A stretch of DNA of 64,000 bases from Enterobacter sp. RIT418 (GTDB taxonomy: Bacteria; Pseudomonadota; Gammaproteobacteria; Enterobacterales; Enterobacteriaceae), in contig NZ_QBJD02000002.1 of NCBI RefSeq assembly GCF_003057745.1, positions 62,001 to 126,000 on the forward strand, written 5' to 3'. Below the pieces are notes generated by a model. That model was not told the origin of the DNA, did not search any database, and worked only from the letters and a program-made list of their open reading frames with translations. The translations under genes were made by a program, and so were the position numbers. Shown here one piece after another: positions 1-8,755 of this stretch. Each line of letters begins with the position of its first letter. The stretch's first letter is position 1.

Positions 1-360
1 CGCTACGGCCTGGTGTCGACGCCGCGCTTCGCGCTGCAAACGTACCGCAGCGACAGCCAGCAGGACGGGCAGCTCCGGCTGACGGCAAGCGTTGCCACGC
101 AGGGCGGAACGCGCCAGCTTGACGGCGAAGGTAACGGGCTGTTATCCGCCGCAGCCAGCGGGTTAAGCCGCTGGATTAATACGCCGTTTGTGATTAAGGA
201 CTACCACGAACACACCCTGGGCGAGCGCAGCGATAGCCGCTCGGTGGCCTACATTCGCTGCCTGTTCCAGGACGGCAGCAGCCGCTGGGGCGTGGGCATT
301 GATAGCGACGTGGCGCGCGCGTCGCTTCAGGCGCTCTTTAATGCCGTCAGTCGTTCTTAA
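1..360 (+). CDS. 2-isopropylmalate synthase-like protein, C-terminal part (5' end outside window)
   Basis: Partial gene: the frame is open from base 1 and ends at TAA 358-360, giving about 119 C-terminal residues. The sequence resembles the C-terminal LeuA-type regulatory/dimer domain, with a DYHEH motif and a late WGVGID segment followed by an alanine-rich helix, as at the end of alpha-isopropylmalate synthases. Family members condense an alpha-keto acid with acetyl-CoA. The catalytic barrel lies outside the window, so substrate cannot be judged. It is not next to leuBCD, so it may be a LeuA paralogue rather than the leucine-operon enzyme. Its last 14 bases overlap the 3' end of the convergent AraC-type gene. 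Confidence 0.75.
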   Translation, partial: RYGLVSTPRFALQTYRSDSQQDGQLRLTASVATQGGTRQLDGEGNGLLSAAASGLSRWINTPFVIKDYHEHTLGERSDSRSVAYIRCLFQDGSSRWGVGIDSDVARASLQALFNAVSRS

Positions 361-1111
361 AGTAATCGCTGGGGGAGATGCCCATCACCCGACGGAACAT
401 GGCCGTAAAGGCGCTGTGGCTGCCGTATCCCAACTCCAGCGCCACGCGCAATACCGGCTGGCCCTGCGCCAGCCGGTCCAGCGCCTCCAGCAGCCGCGCC
501 CTCCTCACCCACTCGCGAAAGCTTAGCCCCGTCTGGTGCTGGAAATGGCGATTTAGGGTCCGCTCGCTCATTCCCAGCACGCTCGCGGCCTGGCCTATGC
601 TCCAGCCTTCGCCCGCGTTTTGCCTGACCCGATCGCAAAGGCCGCGCAGCGGTTCGCTTTGCGGCTCCGGCAGGTGAAACGGCAGCGCCGGCAGGGTGCG
701 AATTTCATCAAGGATCAGCTCGTAGACCCGCTCATCACGGCTGCCGGACAGGTAGGATTCAGGAAGCGTTAGCGACGCGAGGATCAGTTCACGCAGCAGC
801 GGCGAGATCTGCACGATCTGACAGGTTGCAGGCAGATCGGCCCGCGCCAGCGGATCGATAAACAGCGTGCGCGCGGCAACATGCCCGGTAATGCGTAGCG
901 AATGCGGCGTACCCGCCGGAAGCCAGACGCCGCGACCCGGTGGCACCACCCAGCAGCCGGAAGCCGTATCCACCCGCACGACGCCGCTTAGGCTATGCAG
1001 CAGCTGCGCGCAGTCATGCTGATGCCACGGCTCGCTGTCACCATGAGCATAGTCATGCGCAAACGGAACGAGAGGACGATGGGTAAAGGAAAAGGTTGAG
1101 GTTGTGGTCAT
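347..1111 (-). CDS. AraC-family transcriptional regulator with N-terminal cupin
   Basis: A 254-residue protein. Residues about 10-100 look like the AraC-type cupin sensor (HQHDCAQLLHSLSG, then a PPGRGVWLPAGTPH stretch), as in NimR/YeaM-like regulators. The last 100 residues hold the paired helix-turn-helix DNA-binding domain: SIGQAASVLGMSERTLNRHF, then VALELGYGSHSAFTAMFRRV. The effector is unknown. It is convergent with the LeuA-like gene and overlaps it by 14 bases. Its divergent neighbour across the start is a palindromic repeat and luxS, which shares its strand, so no obvious divergent target lies next to it. Confidence 0.85.
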   Translation of the reverse strand: MTTTSTFSFTHRPLVPFAHDYAHGDSEPWHQHDCAQLLHSLSGVVRVDTASGCWVVPPGRGVWLPAGTPHSLRITGHVAARTLFIDPLARADLPATCQIVQISPLLRELILASLTLPESYLSGSRDERVYELILDEIRTLPALPFHLPEPQSEPLRGLCDRVRQNAGEGWSIGQAASVLGMSERTLNRHFQHQTGLSFREWVRRARLLEALDRLAQGQPVLRVALELGYGSHSAFTAMFRRVMGISPSDYFKND

Positions 1112-1121
1112 GGGCTAAATA

Positions 1122-1160
1122 ACCCTTACCTTACCCTCTCCCAGGGGAGAGGGAGAAGGT
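1122..1160. repeat. GC-rich palindromic repeat (CCCTCTCCC/GGGGAGAGGG) between luxS and the araC-like gene
   Basis: The core at 1134-1153 can fold into a stem of about nine base pairs. The same core recurs at about 25778, 25867, 28100, 28145, 61115 and 61918. It lies 4-40 bases after the luxS stop, where the hairpin could end the luxS transcript, but no T-run follows it. Repeat identity is seen directly; a terminator or RNA-stabilising role is inferred. Confidence 0.7.
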
Positions 1161-1163
1161 GCC

Positions 1164-1679
1164 CTAGATGTGCAGTTCCTGCAGTTTTTCTTTCGGCAGG
1201 GCCAGCTCGTCGTTGCTGTTCACGCGAACATCACGCTCGATGATATGGCGGGCGATCTCCTGCGCTTCTTCCAGAGAGTGCATCTGGTAAGTCCCGCACT
1301 GGTAAACGTTCAGCTCTGGGATCTGGTTCTGCTCTTTCACCTTCAGCACGTCTTCCATGGCCGCTTTCCACGCGTCTGCAACGCGTTTCTCTTCAGGCGT
1401 GCCGATCAGGCTCATGTAGAAGCCGGTACGGCAGCCCATCGGGGAGATATCGATGATCTCAACGCCGTTGCCGTTCAGGTGGTCACGCATGAATCCGGCA
1501 AACAGGTGCTCCAGGGTGTGAATGCCTTTTTCCGGCATCACTTCTTTGTTCGGCACGCAGAAGCGCAGATCGAAAACGGTGATCGTGTCGCCGTGCGGGG
1601 TGTTCATGGTCTTCGCCACGCGTACTGCAGGTGCTTCCATACGGGTATGGTCGACGGTAAAGCTATCTAATAACGGCAT
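1164..1679 (-). CDS. luxS: S-ribosylhomocysteine lyase LuxS
   Basis: 171 residues, the usual LuxS length. It cleaves S-ribosylhomocysteine to homocysteine and DPD, the precursor of autoinducer-2, completing the activated methyl cycle in the cytoplasm. The metal-site motif HTLEH (His54, Glu57, His58) and Cys128 in YQCGTY are present, together with Cys83 in GCRTG. An AGGTGACG-type ribosome site precedes ATG 1677-1679. The leader is transcribed opposite the MicA gene, so the luxS 5' UTR is antisense to MicA. In E. coli this pairing leads to RNase III processing of luxS mRNA; that is known for E. coli and inferred here. Confidence 0.97.
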   Translation of the reverse strand: MPLLDSFTVDHTRMEAPAVRVAKTMNTPHGDTITVFDLRFCVPNKEVMPEKGIHTLEHLFAGFMRDHLNGNGVEIIDISPMGCRTGFYMSLIGTPEEKRVADAWKAAMEDVLKVKEQNQIPELNVYQCGTYQMHSLEEAQEIARHIIERDVRVNSNDELALPKEKLQELHI

Positions 1680-1716
1680 ACGTCACCTCCGATAGTGATT
1701 TTCTTAAAAATAAACT

Positions 1717-1743
1717 GAACTCTTCTACACAATGCGCGTCTGA
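1717..1743 (+). promoter_or_regulatory. sigmaE-type promoter of micA
   Basis: GAACTC at 1717-1722 and TCTGA at 1739-1743, separated by 16 bases, match the sigmaE pattern (GAACTT, 16-17 bases, TCTGA). The expected start, 1750, lies seven bases downstream and is the first base of the MicA homologue. MicA is a known member of the sigmaE envelope-stress regulon in E. coli and Salmonella. Confidence 0.85.
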
Positions 1744-1749
1744 GTATAT

Positions 1750-1823
1750 GAAAGACGCGCATTTGTTATCATCATCCCTGAATTCAGAGATGTATATTTT
1801 GGCCACAGCGATGTGGCCTTTTT
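1750..1823 (+). ncRNA. micA: MicA small RNA (SraD)
   Basis: The sequence beginning GAAAGACGCGCATTTGTTAT is almost identical to E. coli MicA and sits at the conserved position between luxS and gshA. A perfect stem (GGCCACA at 1801-1807, TGTGGCC at 1812-1818) followed by TTTTT gives the Rho-independent terminator. MicA is an Hfq-bound trans-acting RNA that represses ompA and other porin mRNAs by blocking translation. The only visible departure from the K-12 RNA is in the short stretch before and within the terminator loop. The 3' end lies eight bases from the convergent gshA stop. Confidence 0.95.
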
Positions 1824-1831
1824 CTTTTCTG

Positions 1832-3376
1832 TTACGCCTGCTTCGCCAGAAACGCGTCAAACGACTCCGTATCCGCCGCCTCAATCTCTTTCTGACGCAC
1901 CATGGAAGCCTCACGCTCCGCCACAAAGTCGGCTTCACTCAGCACCTCTAACGGCTCATGCATCAACATCTCACGATACTCCGCCGAGAGCGAACGTCCG
2001 GTGCCGCCAATGCCCTGCTCAATCATGGAACGCAGAATGCGCGCCGAGAACGTCAGTTCCGGATTATCAAAGCTTTCAACCAGCTGATCACAGACGTTTT
2101 GATACGCCTCGCCGCCGTCAATGCTGTCCATCGTCTGGGCGACGCGCTTCAGGTCACGGAACAGATCTTTACCGACTTTCGTCAGCGGGAACTGCGCCGT
2201 TTCGCACCCGATGCCAAGCGTCAGTCCTGGCTTACGGCCTTCCAGAATCACGCGGTTCCAGTTCGTGCGCGTGCAGGACAGTTCGTCAGAACTCATTTCC
2301 GGCGCGTCAGCCAGCACGCACCAGACCATGAACAGGTCAAGGAAGCGGATTTGCTGTTCGTCGACGCCAACCGGCGAGAACGGGTTGATGTCCAGCGAGC
2401 GCACTTCAATGTACTCAATCCCGCCGCGCTGCAGCGCATCGGACGGCGTTTCACCGCTGCGCGTGACGCGTTTAGGGCGAATCGGCGCGTACAGCTCGTT
2501 TTCAATCTGCAGCACGTTGCTGTTGATTTGCAGGCGCTTGCCGTCTTTTTCGAGGCCGATTTTTTCGTACTCTTCCGACTGCGTTTTAATCGCCCGCTTC
2601 AATCCTGCCACATACTCGTGCAAATCGTTAAACGTAATTCCGAGATTGCTTTGCGACTTATTGGTATAGCCAAGATCGCTCAGGCGCAGCGAGGTCGCAT
2701 ACGGCAGATAGTACATGCCGCATTCGGTCTTCTCGAACGGCAGCGTGGTCGGTTTTCCCTGCAGGAACGACGAGCAGATGGCTGGCGATGCGCCAAAGAG
2801 ATACGGGATAACCCAGCCGAAGCGATAGTAGTTACGAATCAGACGGAGGTAGCCCGCTGAAATCGCCTCTTTATCGCTTTCACCGCATTTCGCCTGCCAG
2901 AAGGCCATCGGCAGCGAGAAGTTGTAATGAACGCCAGAGATGGTTTGCATCAGCGCGCCATAGCGGTTCTTCAGACCTTCGCGATAGAGCGTTTTCAGAC
3001 GGCCAATGTTCGAGGTGCCGTATTGCGCCAGTTCAATAGCCTGCCCCTGCTCGATATAGCATGGCATGCTCAGCGGCCACATGCGCTCATCGCCCAGATT
3101 ACGGGCGGTGAAGCGATGGACATCGCGCAGGATTTTCAGCATGCGATCGATGTCGCCCTCTACGGGAGTAATGAACTCCAGCAGCGCTTCGGCGAAATCG
3201 GTGGTGATCCATTTATGTGTCAGCGCCGATCCTAACGCCTTCGGGTGACCCGTCGTCGCTAAGCTTCCATCCGCGTTAACGCGCAGCGTTTCGCGCTCAA
3301 GCCCACGCTGAATCCCCTTCAGTGCCTGAGGGTGATTTTCCAGCCAGGCCAGCGCCTGTGATACGTCCGGGATCAA
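1832..3376 (-). CDS. gshA: Glutamate-cysteine ligase GshA
   Basis: 514 residues, against 518 in E. coli. It joins L-glutamate and L-cysteine with ATP, the committed step of glutathione synthesis, in the cytoplasm. The start is TTG (3374-3376), encoding the [14 protein letters not shown]-terminus. A strong GGGAGG site lies a few bases upstream. The same TTG start is used in E. coli, so the rare codon looks conserved rather than erroneous. Family-typical stretches such as [11 protein letters not shown] near the N-terminus and [13 protein letters not shown] in the second half are present. The MicA terminator lies just past its stop. Confidence 0.97.
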   Translation of the reverse strand: MIPDVSQALAWLENHPQALKGIQRGLERETLRVNADGSLATTGHPKALGSALTHKWITTDFAEALLEFITPVEGDIDRMLKILRDVHRFTARNLGDERMWPLSMPCYIEQGQAIELAQYGTSNIGRLKTLYREGLKNRYGALMQTISGVHYNFSLPMAFWQAKCGESDKEAISAGYLRLIRNYYRFGWVIPYLFGASPAICSSFLQGKPTTLPFEKTECGMYYLPYATSLRLSDLGYTNKSQSNLGITFNDLHEYVAGLKRAIKTQSEEYEKIGLEKDGKRLQINSNVLQIENELYAPIRPKRVTRSGETPSDALQRGGIEYIEVRSLDINPFSPVGVDEQQIRFLDLFMVWCVLADAPEMSSDELSCTRTNWNRVILEGRKPGLTLGIGCETAQFPLTKVGKDLFRDLKRVAQTMDSIDGGEAYQNVCDQLVESFDNPELTFSARILRSMIEQGIGGTGRSLSAEYREMLMHEPLEVLSEADFVAEREASMVRQKEIEAADTESFDAFLAKQA

Positions 3377-3459
3377 GTTGACCTCCCGCCTGTCAAAGTA
3401 ATGTTACCCAGCATAATTGTAATGGTTGACGATTGAAGGTCGCGTATTCATTCCACCAA

Positions 3460-3888
3460 TTAGTGCCACCACGTCATACCCTGTAGTGTTACCCATGCCA
3501 CGAGAACATAGCGCAACGCCTTGCCAAGGCACAAAAAAAAGAGCACCGGTCCCCAGGAGATGCGTAACCATCCCGCCAGCAGACACAGTAAATCGCCTAT
3601 TACAGGCATCCAGCTTAATAATAGCGTGGCAGCGCCATAGCGTTTTAGCCAGCCGACTGCCTTTTCCTGCCAGCGCGATTTTTCACGCAGCGGAAAGAAA
3701 CGCCCAAGAATAACGTTAGTCAGTCCTCCAAGGCTATTACCCATTGTTGCTATTAACACCAGCAACCACGGCTGACTGACGCCGGACAACAGCATCGCCA
3801 CCAGCACCACTTCCGAATTGCCCGGTAAAAGCGTCGCGCTTAAGAAACTGCTGGCGAATAGTGAGGCAAGTGACAGCGCGTCACTCAC
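3460..3888 (-). CDS. yqaA: YqaA, inner membrane protein of the VTT/DedA-like family
   Basis: 142 residues, with hydrophobic segments at roughly residues 5-35, 40-60, 85-105 and 110-135. The segments and the early glycine/proline-rich GNSEVVLVAML stretch place it in the SNARE-associated (VTT) family, related to but shorter than DedA proteins. Its biochemical role is unknown. Its ATG overlaps the yqaB stop by four bases, so the two are translated as one operon with yqaB first. Confidence 0.9.
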   Translation of the reverse strand: MSDALSLASLFASSFLSATLLPGNSEVVLVAMLLSGVSQPWLLVLIATMGNSLGGLTNVILGRFFPLREKSRWQEKAVGWLKRYGAATLLLSWMPVIGDLLCLLAGWLRISWGPVLFFLCLGKALRYVLVAWVTLQGMTWWH

Positions 3889-4451
3889 AGCAGGCGAACG
3901 TCCACCGCGGCCATGCCCGCATCCCGCGCGGCCTGAATGCCAAAATCAGCATCTTCAAAAACGACGCATTTTTCAGCAGGCACGCCCATCAATTTTGCGC
4001 AAAGCAGAAAGGTATCCGGAGCAGGTTTGTGATTTTTGACATGATCGGCCGCGACCACGGCAGAAAAATAGCGGCGCAGGCCCAGATGATTGAGCAACGC
4101 TTCGGCAACCGCGCTTTCACTGCCGGTGCCAACCGACATCGGTCGACGTCCGTGCCAGTCTTTTACCACGTCAATGAGCGGTAAAGGGCGCACGGTATCT
4201 AACAGCATGGCTTTTACCGCATCGGTTTTTTCGCGCGCGAGCTGGTAGGGGTCAAGATCGGCATGATTGAGTTCAATGACGGCCTGAGCAATACGCCAGG
4301 TCGGCGATCCGTTGAGGGCCACCATCGCCTGTAAATCGAAACGCATGCCGTAACGCCCAAGAACGTCATCCCAGGCTTTACGATGCGTAGGCTCGGTATC
4401 CAGGAGAGTGCCGTCCATATCGAAGATCAAACCGTCATACTTTGCGTACAT
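3885..4451 (-). CDS. yqaB: HAD-family sugar phosphatase YqaB
   Basis: 188 residues. The first HAD motif is DMDGTLLDTE (nucleophile Asp11, general acid Asp13). Motif II lies in SVGTGSE, and motif III/IV in the VFEDADFGIQAA region with a preceding lysine. E. coli YqaB dephosphorylates fructose-1-phosphate and some other sugar phosphates. The substrate here is inferred from close similarity. First gene of the yqaB-yqaA pair. Confidence 0.93.
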   Translation of the reverse strand: MYAKYDGLIFDMDGTLLDTEPTHRKAWDDVLGRYGMRFDLQAMVALNGSPTWRIAQAVIELNHADLDPYQLAREKTDAVKAMLLDTVRPLPLIDVVKDWHGRRPMSVGTGSESAVAEALLNHLGLRRYFSAVVAADHVKNHKPAPDTFLLCAKLMGVPAEKCVVFEDADFGIQAARDAGMAAVDVRLL

Positions 4452-4560
4452 CGTGCTCTCGCTAACCGATTAACAAAGCATTACTTTATCGTAAATGGGG
4501 GTTTTTGTCGCTGATTGCAGGTGCGATGATTAACGGAACGTCGAAGGAATAAACAAAGAG

Positions 4561-4701
4561 GGAGAATATGGTGCATCCGGGAGGATTACTCGGCTTACGC
4601 CTCGCCCTGCGGGCCGTTGCTGAAGCAACGTTATCCTCCCTAGTGCTCGCGATTCATTCGCGGACCTTTAAACAACAGCATCGCTGTTACCCTGGAGAAT
4701 A
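4561..4701 (-). ncRNA. RtT-like tRNA 3'-end repeat unit downstream of the tRNA-Arg cluster
   Basis: A perfect 27-base direct repeat (4561-4587 and 4694-4720) contains the last 19 bases of tRNA-Arg including CCA. It brackets a 133-base unit. Within the unit, read on the minus strand, is CCCGCAGGGCGAGGC just before the repeated tRNA end. As I recall, this is the pattern of the rtT elements of the E. coli tyrT operon, where repeats carrying a tRNA 3' end follow the tRNA and yield RtT RNA. Co-transcription with the tRNA operon is inferred from strand and position. No intact tRNA is present in this unit. Confidence 0.7.
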
Positions 4702-4778
4702 TGGTGCATCCGGGAGGATTCGAACCTCCGACCGCTCGGTTCGTAGCCGAGTACTCTATCCAGCTGAGCTACGGATGC
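4702..4778 (-). tRNA. tRNA-Arg (anticodon ACG), copy nearest the operon end
   Basis: 77 bases beginning GCATCCGTAGCTCAGCTGGA and ending with encoded CCA. The anticodon loop reads CTACGAA with anticodon ACG, which is converted to ICG in bacteria. T-arm GGTTCGAATCC is intact. Identical to the three copies upstream in the transcript; matches the argQ/argZ/argY/argV cluster. Confidence 0.97.
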
Positions 4779-4807
4779 ATCGGGATAATGCTTTCAGAAA
4801 TAGTAAA

Positions 4808-4884
4808 TGGTGCATCCGGGAGGATTCGAACCTCCGACCGCTCGGTTCGTAGCCGAGTACTCTATCCAGCTGAGCTACGGATGC
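4808..4884 (-). tRNA. tRNA-Arg (anticodon ACG)
   Basis: Same 77-base sequence as its neighbours with encoded CCA. The spacer before it and the one before the 4702 copy differ by one base (GATACTG against GATAATG), so tRNA plus spacer forms a near-perfect 106-base tandem unit. Confidence 0.97.
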
Positions 4885-4913
4885 ATCGGGATACTGCTTT
4901 CAGAAATAGTAAA

Positions 4914-4990
4914 TGGTGCATCCGGGAGGATTCGAACCTCCGACCGCTCGGTTCGTAGCCGAGTACTCTATCCAGCTGAGCTACGGATGC
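4914..4990 (-). tRNA. tRNA-Arg (anticodon ACG)
   Basis: Identical 77-base tRNA-Arg-ACG with encoded CCA. The spacer on its transcript-upstream side (4991-5054) is longer and unrelated to the other spacers. Confidence 0.97.
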
Positions 4991-5054
4991 ATCGGGATTT
5001 ACTACTGTACTACTCGATATTCACATCACTTCTAAAGCAATATGAAGTAATAGA

Positions 5055-5131
5055 TGGTGCATCCGGGAGGATTCGAACCTCCGACCGCTCGGTTCGTAGC
5101 CGAGTACTCTATCCAGCTGAGCTACGGATGC
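5055..5131 (-). tRNA. tRNA-Arg (anticodon ACG), copy nearest tRNA-Ser
   Basis: Identical 77-base tRNA-Arg-ACG with encoded CCA. It is only four bases downstream of tRNA-Ser in the transcript, so processing must release both ends from a very short spacer. Confidence 0.97.
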
Positions 5132-5135
5132 AAAA

Positions 5136-5228
5136 TGGCGGTGAGGCGGGGATTCGAACCCCGGATGCAGCTTTTGACCGCATACTCCCTTAGCAGGGGA
5201 GCGCCTTCAGCCTCTCGGCCACCTCACC
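5136..5228 (-). tRNA. serV: tRNA-Ser (anticodon GCT), serV homologue
   Basis: 93 bases beginning GGTGAGGTGGCCGAGAGGCT and ending CCGCCA. It has the long variable arm of class II tRNAs and anticodon GCT in the loop CTGCTAA. It decodes AGC/AGU. First gene of the tRNA operon, as serV is in E. coli between csrA and argV. Confidence 0.97.
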
Positions 5229-5293
5229 ACACAACGCCTCTCTCGAGTGCTTCAAGGAACTCGTTAAGAGCTTCTCGTCGCTGCGTGGCGCAT

Positions 5294-5321
5294 ATATTAC
5301 TTTCTGGGACTTATAAGTCAA
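5294..5321 (-). promoter_or_regulatory. Promoter of the serV-arg tRNA operon
   Basis: On the minus strand TTGACT (5316-5321) and TAATAT (5294-5299) are 16 bases apart. A GC-rich discriminator (GCGCC) follows, and the start lies near 5287, about 60 bases before tRNA-Ser. A near-consensus promoter with a GC discriminator is typical of stable-RNA genes under stringent (ppGpp/DksA) control. Control is inferred from sequence type. Confidence 0.8.
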
Positions 5322-5570
5322 ACAATTTTCCAAAAGCTTTTATCGTTTGCACAAATCACACGCAATTAGCATGTAAAAGCCACAAAGAGGGTGTTTTATA
5401 AGCGGATTTTAACGGATTCCAGACAGTTTCAGCAGAGCAGCATAAAGGTTGAAGGGCGTATTAAGGCAACGAGAAAGATGAAAATTTGAGCGGTTGAAAT
5501 CAAACGGTAACGTTAAGCGGGAAAAATAGCGGAAGGGTTGCGTCTCGCCCGACAGCGAGACGCGACAATA
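5322..5570. other. Intergenic stretch upstream of the tRNA promoter and downstream of csrA
   Basis: AT-rich sequence without a supported gene. 5322-5400 includes A/T tracts just upstream of the tRNA -35 box that could act as an UP element. An inverted repeat, GCGTCTCG (5540-5547) and CGAGACGC (5556-5563), starts eight bases past the csrA stop. It could form the csrA terminator hairpin, but the U-run is weak and displaced. Confidence 0.5.
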
Positions 5571-5756
5571 TCAGTAACTGGACTGCTGGGATTTTTCAGC
5601 CTGGATACGCTGGTAGATCTCTTCACGGTGGACAGATACTTCTTTAGGGGCGTTAACACCAATACGAACCTGGTTACCCTTTACCCCTAAAACTGTCACG
5701 GTGACCTCATCCCCAATCATGAGGGTCTCACCAACTCGACGAGTCAGAATCAGCAT
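5571..5756 (-). CDS. csrA: Carbon storage regulator CsrA
   Basis: 61 residues and, as far as I can recall, identical to E. coli CsrA. It is a homodimeric RNA-binding protein that binds GGA motifs in leaders of glycogen, biofilm and motility mRNAs and is titrated by CsrB/CsrC. The N-terminal [10 protein letters not shown] and the [12 protein letters not shown] helix that form the RNA-binding face are intact. AAGGAG lies seven bases before ATG; overlap of a GGA with the ribosome site fits the known autoregulation. It sits between alaS and serV as in E. coli. Confidence 0.98.
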
Positions 5757-5950
5757 TCTTTGCTCCTTGAAAGATTAAAAGAGTCGGGTCTCTTGTATCC
5801 CGGCATTATCCATCATATAACGCCAAAAAGTAAGCGATGACAAACACGTAATGTGTAAGCAGTCACGGCATCACATTCTGTTAAACGTAAGTTTAGCCGA
5901 TATACACAAACTCAACCTGACTTTATCGTTATCGATAGCGCAGTGAACAA

Positions 5951-5978
5951 GACGCCATAACGTTACCGCTATGGCGTC
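5951..5978 (-). terminator. Hairpin downstream of alaS
   Basis: Perfect nine-base stem GACGCCATA (5951-5959) and TATGGCGTC (5970-5978) with a ten-base loop, 19 bases past the alaS stop. On the minus strand it is followed by TTGTTC, a poor U-run, so termination may be incomplete and allow read-through toward csrA. Confidence 0.6.
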
Positions 5979-5997
5979 TGTTTGTGCTTTGTCGTTA

Positions 5998-8625
5998 TTA
6001 CAGTTTCGCACTCACCCAGCTTTCAACGCTGGCTAATGCTGCTGGAAGCGCCGCCGCATCCGTACCGCCGGCTTGCGCCATGTCAGGACGACCGCCACCT
6101 TTGCCACCCACCTGCTGGGCGACCATACCGATCAGTTCCCCTGCTTTAACACGGTCAGTCACATCCTTAGAGACCCCCGCAATCAGAGAAACCTTACCTT
6201 CTGCCACCGTCGCCAGTACGATAACCGTCGAACCTAACTGGTTCTTCAGATCGTCGACCATAGTGCGAAGCATTTTAGGCTCAACGCCAGCCAGATCGCT
6301 GACCAGCAGCTTAACGCCTTTAATTTCTACCGCTTTGCTGGAGAGGCTTGCGCTCTCCTGCGCCGCGGCCTGTTCTTTCAGCTGCTGGAGCTCTTTTTCC
6401 AGCTGACGGGTACGATCCAGCGCAACGCGCACTTTCTCGCCCAGGTTCTGGCTATCGCCTTTCAGCAGCTGCGCGATGTCGTGCAGCTGATCGCTCTGCG
6501 CATGCAGGCTGGCAATTGCGCCTTCACCGGTTACTGCTTCAATACGACGCACGCCCGCAGCCGTTCCTGATTCGGAAACGATGCGGAACAGGCCGATATC
6601 ACCGGTGCGGGATGCGTGCGTACCGCCGCACAGTTCGGTGGAGAAATCACCCATGCTCAGCACGCGAACGCGCTCGTCATACTTCTCGCCAAACAGCGCC
6701 ATCGCGCCTTTTTTCTTCGCGTCCTCGAGATCCATAATATGGGTTTCGATTGGCAGGTTACGGCGGATCTGCGCGTTCACCAGGTCTTCAACCGCACGAA
6801 TTTCGGACGGCTTCATCGCTTCAAAGTGCGAGAAGTCGAAACGCAGCACTTTGTCGTTAACCAGAGAACCTTTCTGCGCAACGTGGGTACCCAGCACGTC
6901 GCGAAGCGCGGCGTGCATCAGGTGCGTTGCAGAGTGGTTCAGACGAATGCGCGCGCGGCGTGCTTCGTCAACGTTGGCCTGAACGCCCTCGCCCACTTTC
7001 AGAGAACCGGAAACCAGTTTGCCCTGGTGACCGATCGCCTGGCCATATTTCTGGGTGTCGGTGACGGCAAAGCTAAAGCCATTCCCTTTCAGTTCGCCCT
7101 TATCGCCAACCTGGCCGCCGGATTCGGCATAGAACGGCGTTTTGTCCAGAATGACCACCGCATCCTGACCCGCGCTGATGCTGTCTACGGCTTTGCCGTC
7201 AACAAACAGCGCGGTCACTTTGCCGGTCAGTTCCAGCGCATCATAGCCTTTAAATTCAGAGGCGCCGTCAACGCGGATCATCGCGTTGTAGTCGGCGCCA
7301 AAACCGCTGGATTCGCGCGCGCGGCGGCGCTGTTCTTCCATCGCCGCTTCAAAGCCCGCTTCGTCAACTTTGATGTTGCGCTCACGGCAAACGTCCGCCG
7401 TCAGATCAACCGGGAAGCCGTAAGTGTCGTAAAGGCGGAAAGCGGTTTCGCCGTCCAGCGTGTCGCCCTTAAGCTTCGCCAGCTCGTCGTCCAGCAGCGC
7501 CAGACCGCGTTCCAGCGTACGGGCAAACTGCTCTTCTTCGGTTTTCAGAACCTGTTCAACCTGCGCCTGCTGGCGTTTCAGCTCGTCACCGGCAGAGCCC
7601 ATCACGCCAATCAGTGGCCCAACGAGTTTATAGAAGAAGGTGTCCTTCGCGCCCAGCATGTTGCCATGGCGGATCGCACGACGAATGATACGACGCAGCA
7701 CATAGCCACGGTTTTCATTCGACGGGATAACGCCGTCAGCAATCAGGAACGCACAGGAACGAATATGGTCTGCGATAACGCGCAGTGATTTGTTGCTCAG
7801 ATCGGTTGCGCCCGTTACCTCAGCAACGGCTTTGATCAGGGTGCTGAACAGGTCAATCTCATAGTTGGAGTTAACGTGTTGCAGAACGGCCGCGATACGC
7901 TCAAGGCCCATACCGGTATCTACGGACGGTTTCGGCAGCGGCTCCATGGTGCCGTCGGCCTGACGGTTGAACTGCATGAAGACGATGTTCCAGATCTCAA
8001 TGTAGCGATCGCCATCTTCTTCCGCGCTTCCCGGAGGGCCACCCCAGATGTGGTCGCCATGATCGTAGAAGATCTCGGTGCACGGACCGCAAGGGCCGGT
8101 GTCGCCCATCTGCCAGAAGTTATCAGACGCGTAAGGCGCGCCTTTGTTGTCACCGATACGGATGATACGTTCGCGAGGGATACCGACTTCTTTTTCCCAG
8201 ATTTCATAGGCTTCGTCATCGGTTTCGTAGACGGTAACCCACAGACGCTCTTTCGGCAGGTTGAACCAGTTTTCACCGGTCAGCAGTTCCCACGCAAACT
8301 GAATTGCATCATGTTTGAAGTAGTCGCCGAAGCTGAAGTTACCCAGCATTTCGAAGAAAGTGTGGTGGCGTGCGGTGTAGCCGACGTTTTCCAAATCGTT
8401 GTGTTTACCGCCCGCACGCACGCAACGCTGTGAGGTTGTGGCGCGGGAATAATTACGCTTGTCGAGACCAAGGAAAACATCCTTGAACTGGTTCATCCCG
8501 GCGTTGGTAAACAGTAAAGTCGGGTCGTTATTCGGTACCAGGGAGCTGCTGGCAACAACCTGGTGTCCCTTACTATGGAAAAAATCGAGAAACGCCTGAC
8601 GGATCTCAGCGGTGCTCTTGCTCAT
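5998..8625 (-). CDS. alaS: Alanine-tRNA ligase AlaS
   Basis: 875 residues, against 876 in E. coli. It charges tRNA-Ala and edits Ser/Gly mischarging. The N-terminal catalytic domain carries [18 protein letters not shown] and the class II motif 3 GMGLERIAA. The editing domain carries the zinc motif [12 protein letters not shown] and the CGGTH element (residues about 664-668). The C-terminal C-Ala domain ends with a glycine-rich [15 protein letters not shown] segment. In E. coli AlaS represses its own transcription by binding a promoter palindrome; I did not identify that site with confidence. Confidence 0.98.
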   Translation of the reverse strand: MSKSTAEIRQAFLDFFHSKGHQVVASSSLVPNNDPTLLFTNAGMNQFKDVFLGLDKRNYSRATTSQRCVRAGGKHNDLENVGYTARHHTFFEMLGNFSFGDYFKHDAIQFAWELLTGENWFNLPKERLWVTVYETDDEAYEIWEKEVGIPRERIIRIGDNKGAPYASDNFWQMGDTGPCGPCTEIFYDHGDHIWGGPPGSAEEDGDRYIEIWNIVFMQFNRQADGTMEPLPKPSVDTGMGLERIAAVLQHVNSNYEIDLFSTLIKAVAEVTGATDLSNKSLRVIADHIRSCAFLIADGVIPSNENRGYVLRRIIRRAIRHGNMLGAKDTFFYKLVGPLIGVMGSAGDELKRQQAQVEQVLKTEEEQFARTLERGLALLDDELAKLKGDTLDGETAFRLYDTYGFPVDLTADVCRERNIKVDEAGFEAAMEEQRRRARESSGFGADYNAMIRVDGASEFKGYDALELTGKVTALFVDGKAVDSISAGQDAVVILDKTPFYAESGGQVGDKGELKGNGFSFAVTDTQKYGQAIGHQGKLVSGSLKVGEGVQANVDEARRARIRLNHSATHLMHAALRDVLGTHVAQKGSLVNDKVLRFDFSHFEAMKPSEIRAVEDLVNAQIRRNLPIETHIMDLEDAKKKGAMALFGEKYDERVRVLSMGDFSTELCGGTHASRTGDIGLFRIVSESGTAAGVRRIEAVTGEGAIASLHAQSDQLHDIAQLLKGDSQNLGEKVRVALDRTRQLEKELQQLKEQAAAQESASLSSKAVEIKGVKLLVSDLAGVEPKMLRTMVDDLKNQLGSTVIVLATVAEGKVSLIAGVSKDVTDRVKAGELIGMVAQQVGGKGGGRPDMAQAGGTDAAALPAALASVESWVSAKL

Positions 8626-8755
8626 AATTATCCTGAAATCAAGCTAACGAAATGTCGTAGCAAGCCTGTATCTGTAAACTGCTGGACAGGCTCGCGACTG
8701 AAAAAGTGGGAATAAGATAAGTTTTCTTTAAAGGGAAGTAAAATCCCGCATGCGT

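Noticed and set aside
4569..4587. tRNA-Arg 3'-end fragment as an attachment site of an integrated element
   Set aside because: No integrase or foreign gene between the repeats; only 133 bases apart and with RtT-type sequence.
4568..5193. Plus-strand ORFs of the [20 protein letters not shown] type across the tRNA cluster
   Set aside because: They are antisense translations of the four tRNA-Arg genes; the repeat of the protein follows the tRNA repeat.
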